64,000 nt of DNA. It comes from Marinobacter sp. (GTDB lineage: Bacteria; Pseudomonadota; Gammaproteobacteria; Pseudomonadales; Oleiphilaceae). This document shows, piece by piece, positions 27,053 to 36,136 of the stretch; positions within the stretch are counted from its first letter, which is position 1, and each line of letters begins with the position of its first letter. Below the pieces are notes generated by a model that saw nothing but the letters and a program-made list of their open reading frames with translations, searched no databases and was not told where the DNA came from. The stretch lies in assembly GCA_029264995.1 (NCBI GenBank), contig JAJUKC010000001.1, positions 1 through 64,000 on the forward strand, in the 5' to 3' direction. The position numbers were made by a program, and so were the translations under genes.

Positions 27053-28327
27053 TCAGTTGGTCAATTCCTGGTTAATCACCAATTCAACAGGTGGTTCCGC
27101 TTCCGCCGGGGGCAGCACCTCTGCCTCAACCCGGCCCTCCCAGTCACCGGGCTGCGGATTAACACTTCCGGAGCGACTCAAGCGGGCGACCACCACCACA
27201 TCTTCCTGGCCAGAAATCGCAGATTCAGGGGACATGGCATAACGATCATCCAGGCGGATCTCTGCCGGCAGATCACCGGCCGTCATTCTGGCAACCGCAA
27301 CCGGCGCACCGCCCGCCGCAGACGCCGGCCGGGCAAAGATGAACAACACGGTATTGTCAGCCACTTGCTGGCGCAAACCTTCGTCCAGCGATACCCGTAA
27401 AGATACGCCCGGACCAGCAGCCTGCTGAGGCTCGGATGCAACCTGGCCCGGCGGGGTTTCACCCAGGCGCTTGTAGGCCTCCTCGATACCGCCACGGATG
27501 GCCCCGATCTGCGGATGGTCCGGTGCCACCTCGGTAATACGCTGCCAGTATTCAATGGCTTCCCGGTAGTTTTGCTGGCCGAAGGCATTGATGCCCATCA
27601 GCCCCAGTGCATTGACCTCGTCCGGGTTCAGGGCCCGGGCAGCCGCAATGGCATCGATCACCGCCGGGGTCATCTCGCCTTCACTGGCAAAATAGTTGGC
27701 CTGGGCAGCCAGCCCCAGGGCCACCGCGCTGGCGTTTCGGTCCTCAGATACCACATCGGCCAGACGGCGATAGGCTTCGGCCGCTTGCTCATAGCGCTCA
27801 AGACGCATGTAGGTCTGCCCCAGCATTGCCCAGCCATCGGCGTTGTCCGGACTTTCCTCAAGCCGCTGGCGCAGCTGGTCCGCCAGTTCCGCCATACGGG
27901 CCGTCTGATCCCCCTGAGCGGCATCCATCTCCTGCATCGCAAGGAACTGTTCCACCTGATCCATGGAACCCCATTCCGCATAGCCGAAATAGGTGCCTAC
28001 CGGCAATGCCAGGATCGCCAACAAGGCGACAACCATGGCGCTACGCCGCCCGGGTACTCGTCGCTGGGTAACCGGCTCCTCCGGTACATCATCGAGCATG
28101 GCGCCCGCCAGCTCTTCCTTCAGCTGCTTGTAGCTTTCGTCATCCAGTATGCCGGCCTCGTGCTCGTTCTCCAGCTCTTTGAGCCGGGTGCGGTAGGCCA
28201 GAAGATTCTGATTACGCAGATCCGCCTCCAGGCGGGCCCGGGGTTTATGGAAAAAGACTGGATAAAGCACAAAGGCCAGGGCCACCAGAATGAGTACGGT
28301 CCCGGCAATCCAGAAGGTATCGGTCAT
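27053..28327 (-). CDS. ccmI: Cytochrome c maturation protein CcmI (CycH)
   Basis: Inner-membrane chaperone that holds the C-terminus of apocytochrome c and delivers it to CcmF/CcmH. The 424 residues show an N-terminal helix (5-24), a leucine-zipper-like cytoplasmic loop (RTRLKELENEHEAGILDDESYKQLKEEL), a second helix near 95-112, then a periplasmic TPR domain (GWAMLGQTYMRLERYEQAAEAYRRL) and a C-terminal beta-rich region. It is the last gene of the ccm operon and ends at the shared terminator. Confidence 0.95.
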   Translation of the reverse strand: MTDTFWIAGTVLILVALAFVLYPVFFHKPRARLEADLRNQNLLAYRTRLKELENEHEAGILDDESYKQLKEELAGAMLDDVPEEPVTQRRVPGRRSAMVVALLAILALPVGTYFGYAEWGSMDQVEQFLAMQEMDAAQGDQTARMAELADQLRQRLEESPDNADGWAMLGQTYMRLERYEQAAEAYRRLADVVSEDRNASAVALGLAAQANYFASEGEMTPAVIDAIAAARALNPDEVNALGLMGINAFGQQNYREAIEYWQRITEVAPDHPQIGAIRGGIEEAYKRLGETPPGQVASEPQQAAGPGVSLRVSLDEGLRQQVADNTVLFIFARPASAAGGAPVAVARMTAGDLPAEIRLDDRYAMSPESAISGQEDVVVVARLSRSGSVNPQPGDWEGRVEAEVLPPAEAEPPVELVINQELTN

Positions 28328-28360
28328 GGAAATATCGTCACGTCTCGAAATGAATGGGAG

Positions 28361-28843
28361 TTATCGGCGATCAGCCTTGTCACTTTGACTGGCCAGAATT
28401 TGCTCTGCCCGGGCGCGGTCTTCCGCACTCAGGGGCGGTTCGTCTTCACGTCTGCGGGCACGCCACACCACACCGGCCACAATCAGAAAACCGCCAATGG
28501 TGGCAATCGCCGGAAAGGCCCAGAGCAGGATGGTGCGGTTATCCACCGGTGGCTTGTACTGAACAAACTCGCCAAAACGATCCACCAGGGCACCGACGAT
28601 CTGATCGTTGGAGGCACCGTCCTGCATCATACGGTAGACCTCATCCCGCATATCCTTGGAAATGGGCGCATTGGAATCGGCGATGTTCTGGTTCTGACAC
28701 TTGGGGCAGCGCAATTCAGAGATCAGTTGCTGATAACGCTGTTCTTCAGCCCGGGTATCAAAGTCATAGACTTCTGACACCTCGGCAATTGCCGGCCCCG
28801 AGAGCATCATCAATACGGCTAAGAAAGCAGGCAACAAACGCAT
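28361..28843 (-). CDS. ccmH: Cytochrome c maturation thiol protein CcmH (CycL)
   Basis: Periplasmic thiol-disulfide protein that keeps the CxxCH haem-binding cysteines of apocytochrome reduced. The 160 residues begin with a signal sequence cut near PAIAEV; the redox motif LRCPKCQNQNI puts the cysteines at 46 and 49. One membrane helix lies at about 105-122, with a charged cytoplasmic tail. Its ATG overlaps the ccmG stop by one base (TGATG). Confidence 0.96.
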   Translation of the reverse strand: MRLLPAFLAVLMMLSGPAIAEVSEVYDFDTRAEEQRYQQLISELRCPKCQNQNIADSNAPISKDMRDEVYRMMQDGASNDQIVGALVDRFGEFVQYKPPVDNRTILLWAFPAIATIGGFLIVAGVVWRARRREDEPPLSAEDRARAEQILASQSDKADRR

Positions 28844-29379
28844 CAGCTGCTCCCCCTGGCCTGGGCAATAACGGGCAGCAGCACTTCATCCCAGACTTTC
28901 TGATTCACTACACCTACGTGGCGATAGCGCACCACACCATCCGCGTCGATAACAAAGGTTTCCGGGGCGCCGTAAACGCCCAGGTCAAAACCCAGGGTTC
29001 CCTTGGGGTCAAAGATGATCGTCTCATAGGGGTTGCCCAGCCGGTTCAGGAAGCGGAAAGCATTTTCCCGCTGATCCTTGTAGTTCAAACCCACAATGCG
29101 AACGCCCTGTTCCCGGGCCAGATACATCAGGTATTCGTGTTCGTCCCAGCAGGAGGGGCACCACTCGGCCCACACGTTCAGCAGGGACACCTCACCCTGG
29201 AACACGGAAGGATCCAGCTTAACATCCGGATTATCCAGAGATTCCAGGCTGAATTCCGGAACAGGCTTGCCAACCAGTACGGATTCCAGTTTGGTGGGGT
29301 CCTTGCCCAGGCCGGCAAACAAGAACACCCCCACACCGACGGCAATCAGCAGCGGCAGAAACAGCAACACCCGCTTCAT
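28843..29379 (-). CDS. ccmG: Thiol:disulfide interchange protein CcmG (DsbE)
   Basis: Membrane-anchored periplasmic thioredoxin that passes electrons from DsbD/CcdA to the CcmH/apocytochrome pair. It has 178 residues: an N-terminal anchor helix (5-22) and a thioredoxin fold with active site WCPSC (Cys74, Cys77). A GVYGAPETFVID segment contains the conserved cis-proline. It overlaps ccmF by four bases (ATGA) and ccmH by one. Confidence 0.96.
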   Translation of the reverse strand: MKRVLLFLPLLIAVGVGVFLFAGLGKDPTKLESVLVGKPVPEFSLESLDNPDVKLDPSVFQGEVSLLNVWAEWCPSCWDEHEYLMYLAREQGVRIVGLNYKDQRENAFRFLNRLGNPYETIIFDPKGTLGFDLGVYGAPETFVIDADGVVRYRHVGVVNQKVWDEVLLPVIAQARGSS

Positions 29380-31373
29380 GTGGACGCCTCCGCCACTTTA
29401 CCCGGCACTGCCGGCTCGCCGCTTTTCACCGCTTCCTCGTCGCGCACACGGACGCGGTAGCGCTTGTCAGCAATCGCCAGGAAACCACCGATGGCCATCA
29501 CCAGGGAACCGAGCCACAACCAGCGCACCAGCGGTTTGTATTGCAGGCGGATAGCCCAGGCATCGTCACTTATACGCTCGCCGATGGCCACAAATACATC
29601 CCGGAACAGGCCGGCATCAATGTCCGCTTCGGTCATCACACTCATGCCGACCGGATATTGCCGCTTTTCCGGATGGAGGTCGGTCACGAGTTCCCCATCC
29701 AGGTAAACATTGAAGCTGCCGTACTGGGCGGTAAAGTTGGGGCCGCGACGCTCACCGATGTCTGTGAAGACAATCTCATAATCCCCCACCATGGCGCGGT
29801 CACCCGGTTGCATGCGCACATCACGCTCGACCCCGTAGTTGGAAACTACCGTCGCGCCGGCCATTACCATGGCAAGCCCCAGATGCCCGAGAACCATGCC
29901 CCAGTAACTGCGGGACTGGCGCTTCAGGCCATGCCAGCGCCCTTTGCGGGATGCGGATTTATCCCAAAGGTCCCAGGCGGTGGCCACAGTCACCCACATG
30001 GCGGCAAACACCCCCAGGAAAGCCCATGGCGCAAACCCACCGTAACCGATCATCACCGCGGCACTGGCAACCAGACTGATCGCCAGCGGCCACAGCAGTT
30101 TACGGGCCAGCCAGCCGCCGTCGGTTTTCTTCCAGCGCGAGAAAATCCCGGCGCCCAGCAGCAGGCCGGTGGCCACCGCGAGCGGGCTGAAGGTGGTATT
30201 GAAGAACGGTTCACCAATGGACAGCTTGCCCAGATCCAGATAATCCAGCACCAGCGGGTAAAGTGTGCCGATGGCTACCAGCATCGTGGCAGATACCAGC
30301 AAGACATTGTTCAGGAGCAGAAAGATTTCCCGGGACAGGGAACCATAACGGGAGCGGACATGCACCACTGGTGCCCGGAAGGCATACAGCGTCAGGCTGG
30401 CGAGAATGGTGATGCCCAGCAGGGCCAGCAGGAAACTGCCCCGCTCCGGATCTGATGCGAAGGCATGGACGGAGGTGAGCACACCGGAACGCACCAGGAA
30501 GGCACCCAGCAGACTCAGTGCAAAAGTGACAATAGCCAGCAACACCGTCCAGCTTTTGAAGACCCCTCGTTTTTCCGTTACCGCCAGCGAGTGCATCAAG
30601 GCGGTACCCGAGAGCCAGGGCAACAGGGAAGCGTTCTCAACCGGGTCCCAGAACCACCAGCCACCCCAGCCAAGCTCGTAGTAGGCCCACCAGCTGCCCA
30701 GGGCAATACCCAGGGTCAGGAAGGACCAGGCAACCGTGGTCCAGGGGCGCGACCAGCGAGCCCAGGCCGCATCCAGCCGGCCATTGATCAGGGCGGCAAT
30801 GGCAAAGGCGAAGGCCACCGAAAAACCAACATACCCCATATAAAGCATGGGCGGGTGCATGATCAGGCCGATGTCCTGCAACAGCGGATTCAGATCCTGC
30901 CCATCTGCCGGTACGTTCGGCAACAGACGGTCAAAGGGGTTGGAGGTCAGGATGATGAACAGAAGGAAGCCAACGGAGACCATACCCAGAACCGACAACA
31001 CCTGGGAGACCATCACCGAAGGCAGTTTACGGCTGAAGATGGCAACGGCCAGCGTCCAGCCTATGAGCATCAGTATCCACAAGAGCAACGAGCCCTCATG
31101 CCCGCCCCAGACCGCGCTGAACTTGTAGTACCAGGGCAACATGCTGTTGCTGTTATTAGCCACATAAGCCACCGAGAAGTCATCCACCAGAAAGGCGTGG
31201 GTCAGGATCGCAAACGCCAGGGCGGTGAACACAAACATGCCGGACGCCAGTGGCCGGGCAAATGCCTGCAGGCTGTCACGCCCGGTCAGAGCGCCCGCAA
31301 GCGGCACCACGGAAAGAAGTACTGCCAGCAGCAACGAGAGAATCAGTGCAAGCTGTCCGAGTTCCGGATACAT
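29376..31373 (-). CDS. ccmF: Cytochrome c haem lyase subunit CcmF
   Basis: Large polytopic inner-membrane protein (665 residues) that attaches haem from holo-CcmE to apocytochrome c. About 15 hydrophobic segments are visible. The tryptophan-rich WWD haem-handling domain is present as ELGWGGWWFWDPVENASL near residue 230-250. A large periplasmic domain precedes the last helix. It sits between ccmE and ccmG, as in other System I operons. Confidence 0.97.
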   Translation of the reverse strand: MYPELGQLALILSLLLAVLLSVVPLAGALTGRDSLQAFARPLASGMFVFTALAFAILTHAFLVDDFSVAYVANNSNSMLPWYYKFSAVWGGHEGSLLLWILMLIGWTLAVAIFSRKLPSVMVSQVLSVLGMVSVGFLLFIILTSNPFDRLLPNVPADGQDLNPLLQDIGLIMHPPMLYMGYVGFSVAFAFAIAALINGRLDAAWARWSRPWTTVAWSFLTLGIALGSWWAYYELGWGGWWFWDPVENASLLPWLSGTALMHSLAVTEKRGVFKSWTVLLAIVTFALSLLGAFLVRSGVLTSVHAFASDPERGSFLLALLGITILASLTLYAFRAPVVHVRSRYGSLSREIFLLLNNVLLVSATMLVAIGTLYPLVLDYLDLGKLSIGEPFFNTTFSPLAVATGLLLGAGIFSRWKKTDGGWLARKLLWPLAISLVASAAVMIGYGGFAPWAFLGVFAAMWVTVATAWDLWDKSASRKGRWHGLKRQSRSYWGMVLGHLGLAMVMAGATVVSNYGVERDVRMQPGDRAMVGDYEIVFTDIGERRGPNFTAQYGSFNVYLDGELVTDLHPEKRQYPVGMSVMTEADIDAGLFRDVFVAIGERISDDAWAIRLQYKPLVRWLWLGSLVMAIGGFLAIADKRYRVRVRDEEAVKSGEPAVPGKVAEAST

Positions 31374-31407
31374 CGGGTTTCTCCAACGTCAGAAATGAAT
31401 TGAGCGC

Positions 31408-31887
31408 TCAGTACGCCGTGGTTTCCGCGGCTTTTTCCACATCCGCAGACTTGTACTGCCCCTTGGAAGAGCGCTCCAGCGCCTCGGCCACTTCCGGTGG
31501 CATATAGTTCTCATCGTGCTTGGCCAGTACCTGATCAGCCACAAACACGCCGTGTTCATTCAGCCGCCCCATGGCGACCACGCCCTGCCCTTCGGCGAAC
31601 AGATCAGGCAGTATGCCCTCGTACTGTACCGGCACCGACGCCGCATAGTCGGTCACCCGGAAGTTCACCTTCAGGCTGTCGGTATCCCTTGCCACACTGC
31701 CCTCTTCAACCATGCCACCGGCGCGGATGCGGACGTCAACCGGCGCGTTACCCGCTGCAATTTCCGTAGGATCGTAAAACAGGTTGATATTCTGCCGGAG
31801 GGCAAAGGTGGTCAGGCCTACCGCAATGGCAATACCGGCCACCAGAAAGAGCACAATCGTCAGTCGTTTTTTTCGGATCGGATGCAT
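31408..31887 (-). CDS. ccmE: Haem chaperone CcmE
   Basis: Periplasmic membrane-anchored carrier that binds haem covalently through a histidine before handing it to CcmF. The 159 residues begin with a basic N-terminus and an anchor helix (9-29). A beta-barrel OB fold follows. The haem-binding His124 and Tyr128 lie in [12 protein letters not shown]. The C-terminal tail is charged and flexible. Confidence 0.97.
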   Translation of the reverse strand: MHPIRKKRLTIVLFLVAGIAIAVGLTTFALRQNINLFYDPTEIAAGNAPVDVRIRAGGMVEEGSVARDTDSLKVNFRVTDYAASVPVQYEGILPDLFAEGQGVVAMGRLNEHGVFVADQVLAKHDENYMPPEVAEALERSSKGQYKSADVEKAAETTAY

Positions 31888-31901
31888 GGATTACCTGCTG
31901 T

Positions 31902-32135
31902 TTATTCCTGGGAAACTTCGACACGGGCGAACGTAGCGGCCTGTTTCGGCCGGGCACTGGTGCTGTTTTCCTGCTGCTGGTAGCGGCGTTTGCAGCTGGC
32001 CATAACCGCCTGATGGTGCCGGGACGACCAGACCATCAGGCCCACCAGCAGAACGGCGAACACGGCATAACAGGCCCAGACATAGGGACCATGGCCTTCC
32101 ATTGCGATAAATGCTGAAAAAGAATCAAACGCCAT
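31902..32135 (-). CDS. ccmD: Haem exporter accessory protein CcmD
   Basis: A 77-residue single-helix membrane protein (helix about 16-37, YVWACYAVFAVLLVGLMVW) that stabilises the CcmC-CcmE haem complex and helps release holo-CcmE from CcmABC. The FSAFIAMEGHGPYVW start is characteristic. A basic cytoplasmic tail follows. It starts three bases after the ccmC stop. Confidence 0.92.
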   Translation of the reverse strand: MAFDSFSAFIAMEGHGPYVWACYAVFAVLLVGLMVWSSRHHQAVMASCKRRYQQQENSTSARPKQAATFARVEVSQE

Positions 32136-32138
32136 CGG

Positions 32139-32882
32139 TCAGCCTCTCCCCGCCATCACCAGCTCTCTCACCCAGCGGGTTTTTTGCTCCCGCATGACAA
32201 TTTCGGTTTTCATGCGCAGACACGCCAGCCAGCCAAACAACAGGTATAACCCGAGCACCGAAAGCAGCAGCGGAACCCACATCTCAACGGGCATAGAGGG
32301 CTTTTCGGTGAGTTTGAACGTGGCCGGCTGGTGCAGTGTATTCCACCACTCCACGGAGTATTTGATAATCGGGATATTTACCACCCCCACCAGCACCAGC
32401 ACCGCTACCGCCCTGGCAGCGGATTTTTCGTCATTGATGGCCCGGTCCAGGGCGATGGCACCGCCATAGAGGAACAGCAGAATAAGCATGGAAGTCAGCC
32501 GGGCATCCCACACCCACCAGGTTCCCCAGGTAGGCTTACCCCAGACAGCGCCGGTGAATAGCGACAGGAAGGTAAACACCAGGCCAACCGGCGCCACGGT
32601 TTTCACGAAGACATCCGCCAATTTCATGCGCCAGACCAGCGTAACCACGGCGGCGGACGCCATCATGATGTAAATGGATTGGGCGAGAAAGGCAGTGGGA
32701 ACGTGGATAAAAATGATGCGATAGCTGTTGCCCTGCAGATAGTCCTTGGGAGCAAACGCCAGGCCCCAGACCAGGCCGGCAAGGAGCAGAATGATACCGA
32801 TCGCCAGCAACCACGGCATAAACCGGGTTGCAATCCCGAAGAACCATTTGGGAGAACCCAGTTTGTGAAAGAATTGCCACAT
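32139..32882 (-). CDS. ccmC: Haem transporter subunit CcmC
   Basis: A 247-residue inner-membrane protein with six helices. Its WWD motif appears as WGTWWVWDARLTS near residue 120. It binds haem at the outer face together with two conserved histidines and loads it onto CcmE. The order ccmA-B-C-D-E is standard. Confidence 0.97.
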   Translation of the reverse strand: MWQFFHKLGSPKWFFGIATRFMPWLLAIGIILLLAGLVWGLAFAPKDYLQGNSYRIIFIHVPTAFLAQSIYIMMASAAVVTLVWRMKLADVFVKTVAPVGLVFTFLSLFTGAVWGKPTWGTWWVWDARLTSMLILLFLYGGAIALDRAINDEKSAARAVAVLVLVGVVNIPIIKYSVEWWNTLHQPATFKLTEKPSMPVEMWVPLLLSVLGLYLLFGWLACLRMKTEIVMREQKTRWVRELVMAGRG

Positions 32883-32940
32883 CAGTTGGTCACCATCTTC
32901 ACTGTTATCGTTTGGTTGGTTACCGGCCCCAAAGAACCGA

Positions 32941-33666
32941 TCAGCTGTTCGAAAGACTGATTCTCAGGGCCGCTGCCGAGGCGAAAGGCGACAGGGTTAC
33001 CGCCAGAACCAGAAACGCGCCCATCAGAGCCAGGTATCCGCCAACCGGCGCGCCTTCAGCTGCCGCCGCTACCGTGCCGGTACCAAAAATCAGCACGGGA
33101 ATGTACAGCGGAATGATCAGCAGTGACAAGAGCACGCCTGCCGAGCGCAATCCCAGGGTCAAAGCGGCGCCAATAGCTCCGATCATGCTCAGTACCGGGG
33201 TGCCAATCAGGAGCGTTAGACACAGAATTGCAATAGAGTTCCCGTCCAGGTGCACCATAACGCCTAAAACCGGCGCTAACAGCACCAGTGGCAGACCTGT
33301 CAACACCCAGTGTGCGGCTGTTTTGGCCAGCACCAGCAGGAACAGAGGCTGAGGCTGCAGTACCAGCTGCTCCAGGGTCCCATCGTCAAAATCGTGACGA
33401 AACAGATGGTCCAGCGACAGCAACACCGACAGCAAAGCCGCTACCCAAAGGATACCGGCTCCGGACTGTTTCAGAAATGCCACTTCCGGGCTGACTCCCA
33501 GGGGAAAAAGGGTTACTACCATGATGAAAAACAGCAACGGGTTCAGCAGATCCTGCCGCTGCCGGAAAGCCACCCGGACATCCCTGGCAAATACTGCCGC
33601 CATGGCGGCTATCGGGCCAACCGATTCAGACACCGGCTTCAGTGCCGGCCGCCGATCAGCATTCAT
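32941..33666 (-). CDS. ccmB: Haem exporter permease CcmB
   Basis: Permease of the CcmAB ABC module (241 residues, about six helices; ends in LSPFASAAALRISLSN). With CcmA it drives release of holo-CcmE from CcmC. I chose the ATG at 33666, since GGAGGT lies four bases upstream; a GTG two codons earlier would overlap that ribosome-binding site. The start overlaps the end of ccmA by 11 bases. Confidence 0.93.
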   Translation of the reverse strand: MNADRRPALKPVSESVGPIAAMAAVFARDVRVAFRQRQDLLNPLLFFIMVVTLFPLGVSPEVAFLKQSGAGILWVAALLSVLLSLDHLFRHDFDDGTLEQLVLQPQPLFLLVLAKTAAHWVLTGLPLVLLAPVLGVMVHLDGNSIAILCLTLLIGTPVLSMIGAIGAALTLGLRSAGVLLSLLIIPLYIPVLIFGTGTVAAAAEGAPVGGYLALMGAFLVLAVTLSPFASAAALRISLSNS

Positions 33667-34294
33667 GCACACCTCCGGCGCCCAGAGTGATGCGTTTCAT
33701 ACCCGGCAACTGGAGTTCATGGTGGGTTGTTACCAGCACCGCACCACCTTCCGCGGCGCGTTGCTGTAGCAGAGACTCAATGGCACGGACACCGTCTGCA
33801 TCAATCGCGGTAAAGACTTCGTCCAGCAGCCAGAGCGGTTCGTCGGCAATCAGCAGCCTGGCCAGCGCCACACGACGTTGCTGCCCGGCGGACAGATTCC
33901 GGCATGGTACGTTTTCAAATCCTGCCAGCCCGGTACCTGCCAGTGCCTGAACCAGCACCTCGTCGCTCACCTCCCGACGACCGGCCATCAGCGCTTTCAG
34001 GTTCTCGACCGGGGTAAGCAATGGTTTGATGCCGGGCCGATGGCCAATGTAAAGGGTGTTACGAAGAAAAGACTCGCGTTGCCGGGCCCTGGGCTCGCCG
34101 CACCACAGTAATTGACCCGACCATGCGTCGTTCAGGCCAGCAAGAATTCGAAGTAATGTTGTTTTGCCGGTACCGTTGGGGCCCTCGACACGGGTAACCG
34201 TACCGGGCAGTATGGAAAAGGACAGATTCTGGAACAACAGGCGCTCGTCCCGTTCACACTCAAGATCTATCGCCTGTAGTAACGGCTCGGACAT
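33656..34294 (-). CDS. ccmA: Haem exporter ATPase CcmA
   Basis: ABC ATPase of 212 residues, first gene of the ccm operon. Walker A is GPNGTGKTT at residues 38-46, the ABC signature LSAGQQRRVALARLL lies near 133, and the Walker B region reads PLWLLDEVFTAID. ATP hydrolysis is needed to free holo-CcmE for CcmF. GGAG lies six bases before the ATG. The operon promoter should lie in the 136 bases shared with the divergent fliK-like gene; I see an AT-rich ATTATAACG there but no confident -35/-10 pair. Confidence 0.95.
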   Translation of the reverse strand: MSEPLLQAIDLECERDERLLFQNLSFSILPGTVTRVEGPNGTGKTTLLRILAGLNDAWSGQLLWCGEPRARQRESFLRNTLYIGHRPGIKPLLTPVENLKALMAGRREVSDEVLVQALAGTGLAGFENVPCRNLSAGQQRRVALARLLIADEPLWLLDEVFTAIDADGVRAIESLLQQRAAEGGAVLVTTHHELQLPGMKRITLGAGGVHEC

Positions 34295-34430
34295 CAGGGC
34301 TCCGTTTCAGAGCGATGGATGCGCAGCAGGCATCAGGTGCATGTAATGAAGGACACACAGGTGCCAACATGAAATCAGGGCAATCACTGCCAGCGCGACG
34401 TATTATAACGAAAGCGCCAGCATATTACTC

Positions 34431-35819
34431 TTGCCCGACATCAAATCGACACTAATGAAACTGAACGGCGGACAACCACCCATCCCCCCGAAACAGCCCG
34501 CGCCGGAGCAGACCACCCGGAGCCCGGGCAAGGCTAACCCGGGCACCAGCACGGAGCCCGGCGCTGCGCTCTCGGCCAGACAACAACTGGCCCAGTTGCA
34601 GCTTGCAGATCGGGAGACAGCATTGGCCAAAGTGGCCGACATCCTGCGACAGAAAGGCGGCGGCCATGAGCTGTTGCTGGAACTGCGCGGACAATCCCTG
34701 AAAGTATCGGCAGGCAACCGGCCACCGGATCTGTCCGTGGGCGATCTGATCAAGGTCATGCGTGCCGGTAACGAATTGCAGCTGATGGGCAAGCTGGCGC
34801 CGGGCCAGGAGAGCGCAGTCGCCCGGGCTCTCGCGCAGCGACTGCCCTGGCAACAGAACCTTCAGGGTGGTCTGTCACAACTGTTCACCGCCCTGAGCCA
34901 GGGCCTGAAATTGCCGCCCCAACCCGGGCAATTGCCATCCGCCACCAGTGCACAGCCTCTGCCAGCGCGCGCGCAACAGGCCCTGCAAAATCTGTTCAAT
35001 CAGTTACCCAAGGCAGACGCTCTGACTCCGGGCGCCGGCAAGGCCGAGTCCATGGCCACGCAGGTACGGCAGTGGTTGTCTGAAAGCGGCCTGTTTTCCG
35101 AGGCTCGATTGTTACAGGCCGGCCCTTCCGCCGCCAGCCAGCCGGATCTTAAACTGGTACTGGCAAAGGTGGTGTCGGCTCTGCTCGCCAGCCAGAACCA
35201 GGGGCCAGAGCAATTCAACCGGCTGCCCCCCCTGGCCAGCCAGGATTTGCTGCAGGCACCATTGCAGTTTCCAAGAGCACCAGCGCCGACCGCCTCTCAG
35301 AACACGGGGGAGCCAGCCACGGTCGGGCAGACCCTGCGCCTGCTTGCCGGCATGCTGAACCGGATTACGGTAAACCAGCTGCACAGCCAGACGTTGAATG
35401 CCCGGGCCGGCGGCGAACCTGGCGTGCCCGTTAACACTCTGCTGATTGAGCTGCCATGGTTAACGCCGCAACAGGAACCCCGAACGGCACAATTGCGACT
35501 GGAACAGTACTCACAGGAGAAAGACGGCAGCAAACGGCCGGAACGAACCAGCGCCAGTGAGTGGCGACTGTCCCTGTCGATGGATCTGGATGAGGCGGGC
35601 CCGCTGCATTTCGATGTCACTTTCCGGCCTCCGTCCGTGAGCGCTCTGGTCTGGGCGGAAAACCAGACCACCCTGAGAACCGTGCATCGCGAGCTGCCAC
35701 TGCTGCGACAAAGCCTGAACGACCTCGGGCTGGAAATCACCGACCTGGACTGTCGCAGGGGCAGCCCTCAGCAGATGCAAACCCGGCTGGAACATCGACT
35801 GGTGGATACCAAGGCATGA
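34431..35819 (+). CDS. FliK-like hook-length-control domain protein (second copy)
   Basis: A 462-residue protein with a Pro/Gln/Ala-rich, probably disordered first 330 residues. The C-terminal domain of about 100 residues looks like the FliK/Flg_hook C-domain (WRLSLSMDLDEAGPLHFDVTF, then LPLLRQSLNDLGLEITDLDC). FliK's C-domain contacts FlhB to switch export specificity. The canonical fliK is at 58.9-60.0 kb, so this is a paralogue, and it overlaps a free-standing FlhB C-domain gene. The start is uncertain: TTG at 34431 or ATG at 34455, both with poor ribosome-binding sites. Confidence 0.78.
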   Translation: MPDIKSTLMKLNGGQPPIPPKQPAPEQTTRSPGKANPGTSTEPGAALSARQQLAQLQLADRETALAKVADILRQKGGGHELLLELRGQSLKVSAGNRPPDLSVGDLIKVMRAGNELQLMGKLAPGQESAVARALAQRLPWQQNLQGGLSQLFTALSQGLKLPPQPGQLPSATSAQPLPARAQQALQNLFNQLPKADALTPGAGKAESMATQVRQWLSESGLFSEARLLQAGPSAASQPDLKLVLAKVVSALLASQNQGPEQFNRLPPLASQDLLQAPLQFPRAPAPTASQNTGEPATVGQTLRLLAGMLNRITVNQLHSQTLNARAGGEPGVPVNTLLIELPWLTPQQEPRTAQLRLEQYSQEKDGSKRPERTSASEWRLSLSMDLDEAGPLHFDVTFRPPSVSALVWAENQTTLRTVHRELPLLRQSLNDLGLEITDLDCRRGSPQQMQTRLEHRLVDTKA

Positions 35820-36136
35820 CCAACACATCACAGGACAACATCCCGGCCGCTGTCGCCCTCAAGTACGACGGTGAACGTGCACCGGTTATCTCCGCAACCG
35901 GCACCTGGGAGCTGGCCGAGGAGATTATCCGGATTGCCCGCGACAACAATGTGCCGTTGTACGAGAATGCCGAGCTTGCCGGCATTCTGGCGCGTCTGTC
36001 GTTGAATGAAGAGATTCCGGAAGAGTTGTACCGGGTAATCGCGGAGATTCTGGCGTTTGCTTTCCACATCCGGGGCCGGACACCCGGAGATGCCCGGCCG
36101 GAGGAAAATAACCCATCAATGGATCAGGGAGCGTAG
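35816..36136 (+). CDS. Free-standing FlhB C-terminal-domain protein (FlhB/EscU-like)
   Basis: A 106-residue protein that aligns with the part of FlhB that follows its autocleavage site. VALKYDGERAPVISATG here corresponds to VALKYDQKTMGAPVVVAKG in the window's own FlhB, and EEIPEELYRVIAEILAFAFHI to its EEIPDGLYMAIAQVLAYVFQL. There are no membrane helices and no NPTH cleavage motif. Its start overlaps the fliK-like stop (ATGA), so both are probably made together. It may modulate the export switch; that is inference. The 3' end overlaps the convergent methyltransferase-like gene by 21 bases. Confidence 0.82.
   Translation: MTNTSQDNIPAAVALKYDGERAPVISATGTWELAEEIIRIARDNNVPLYENAELAGILARLSLNEEIPEELYRVIAEILAFAFHIRGRTPGDARPEENNPSMDQGA

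Noticed and set aside
28327..28400. Sigma-28-like CAAAGTGA-N11-GCCGATAA near the ccmH stop, upstream of ccmI
   Set aside because: It falls inside a continuous cytochrome maturation operon with no reason for flagellar control; most likely chance.
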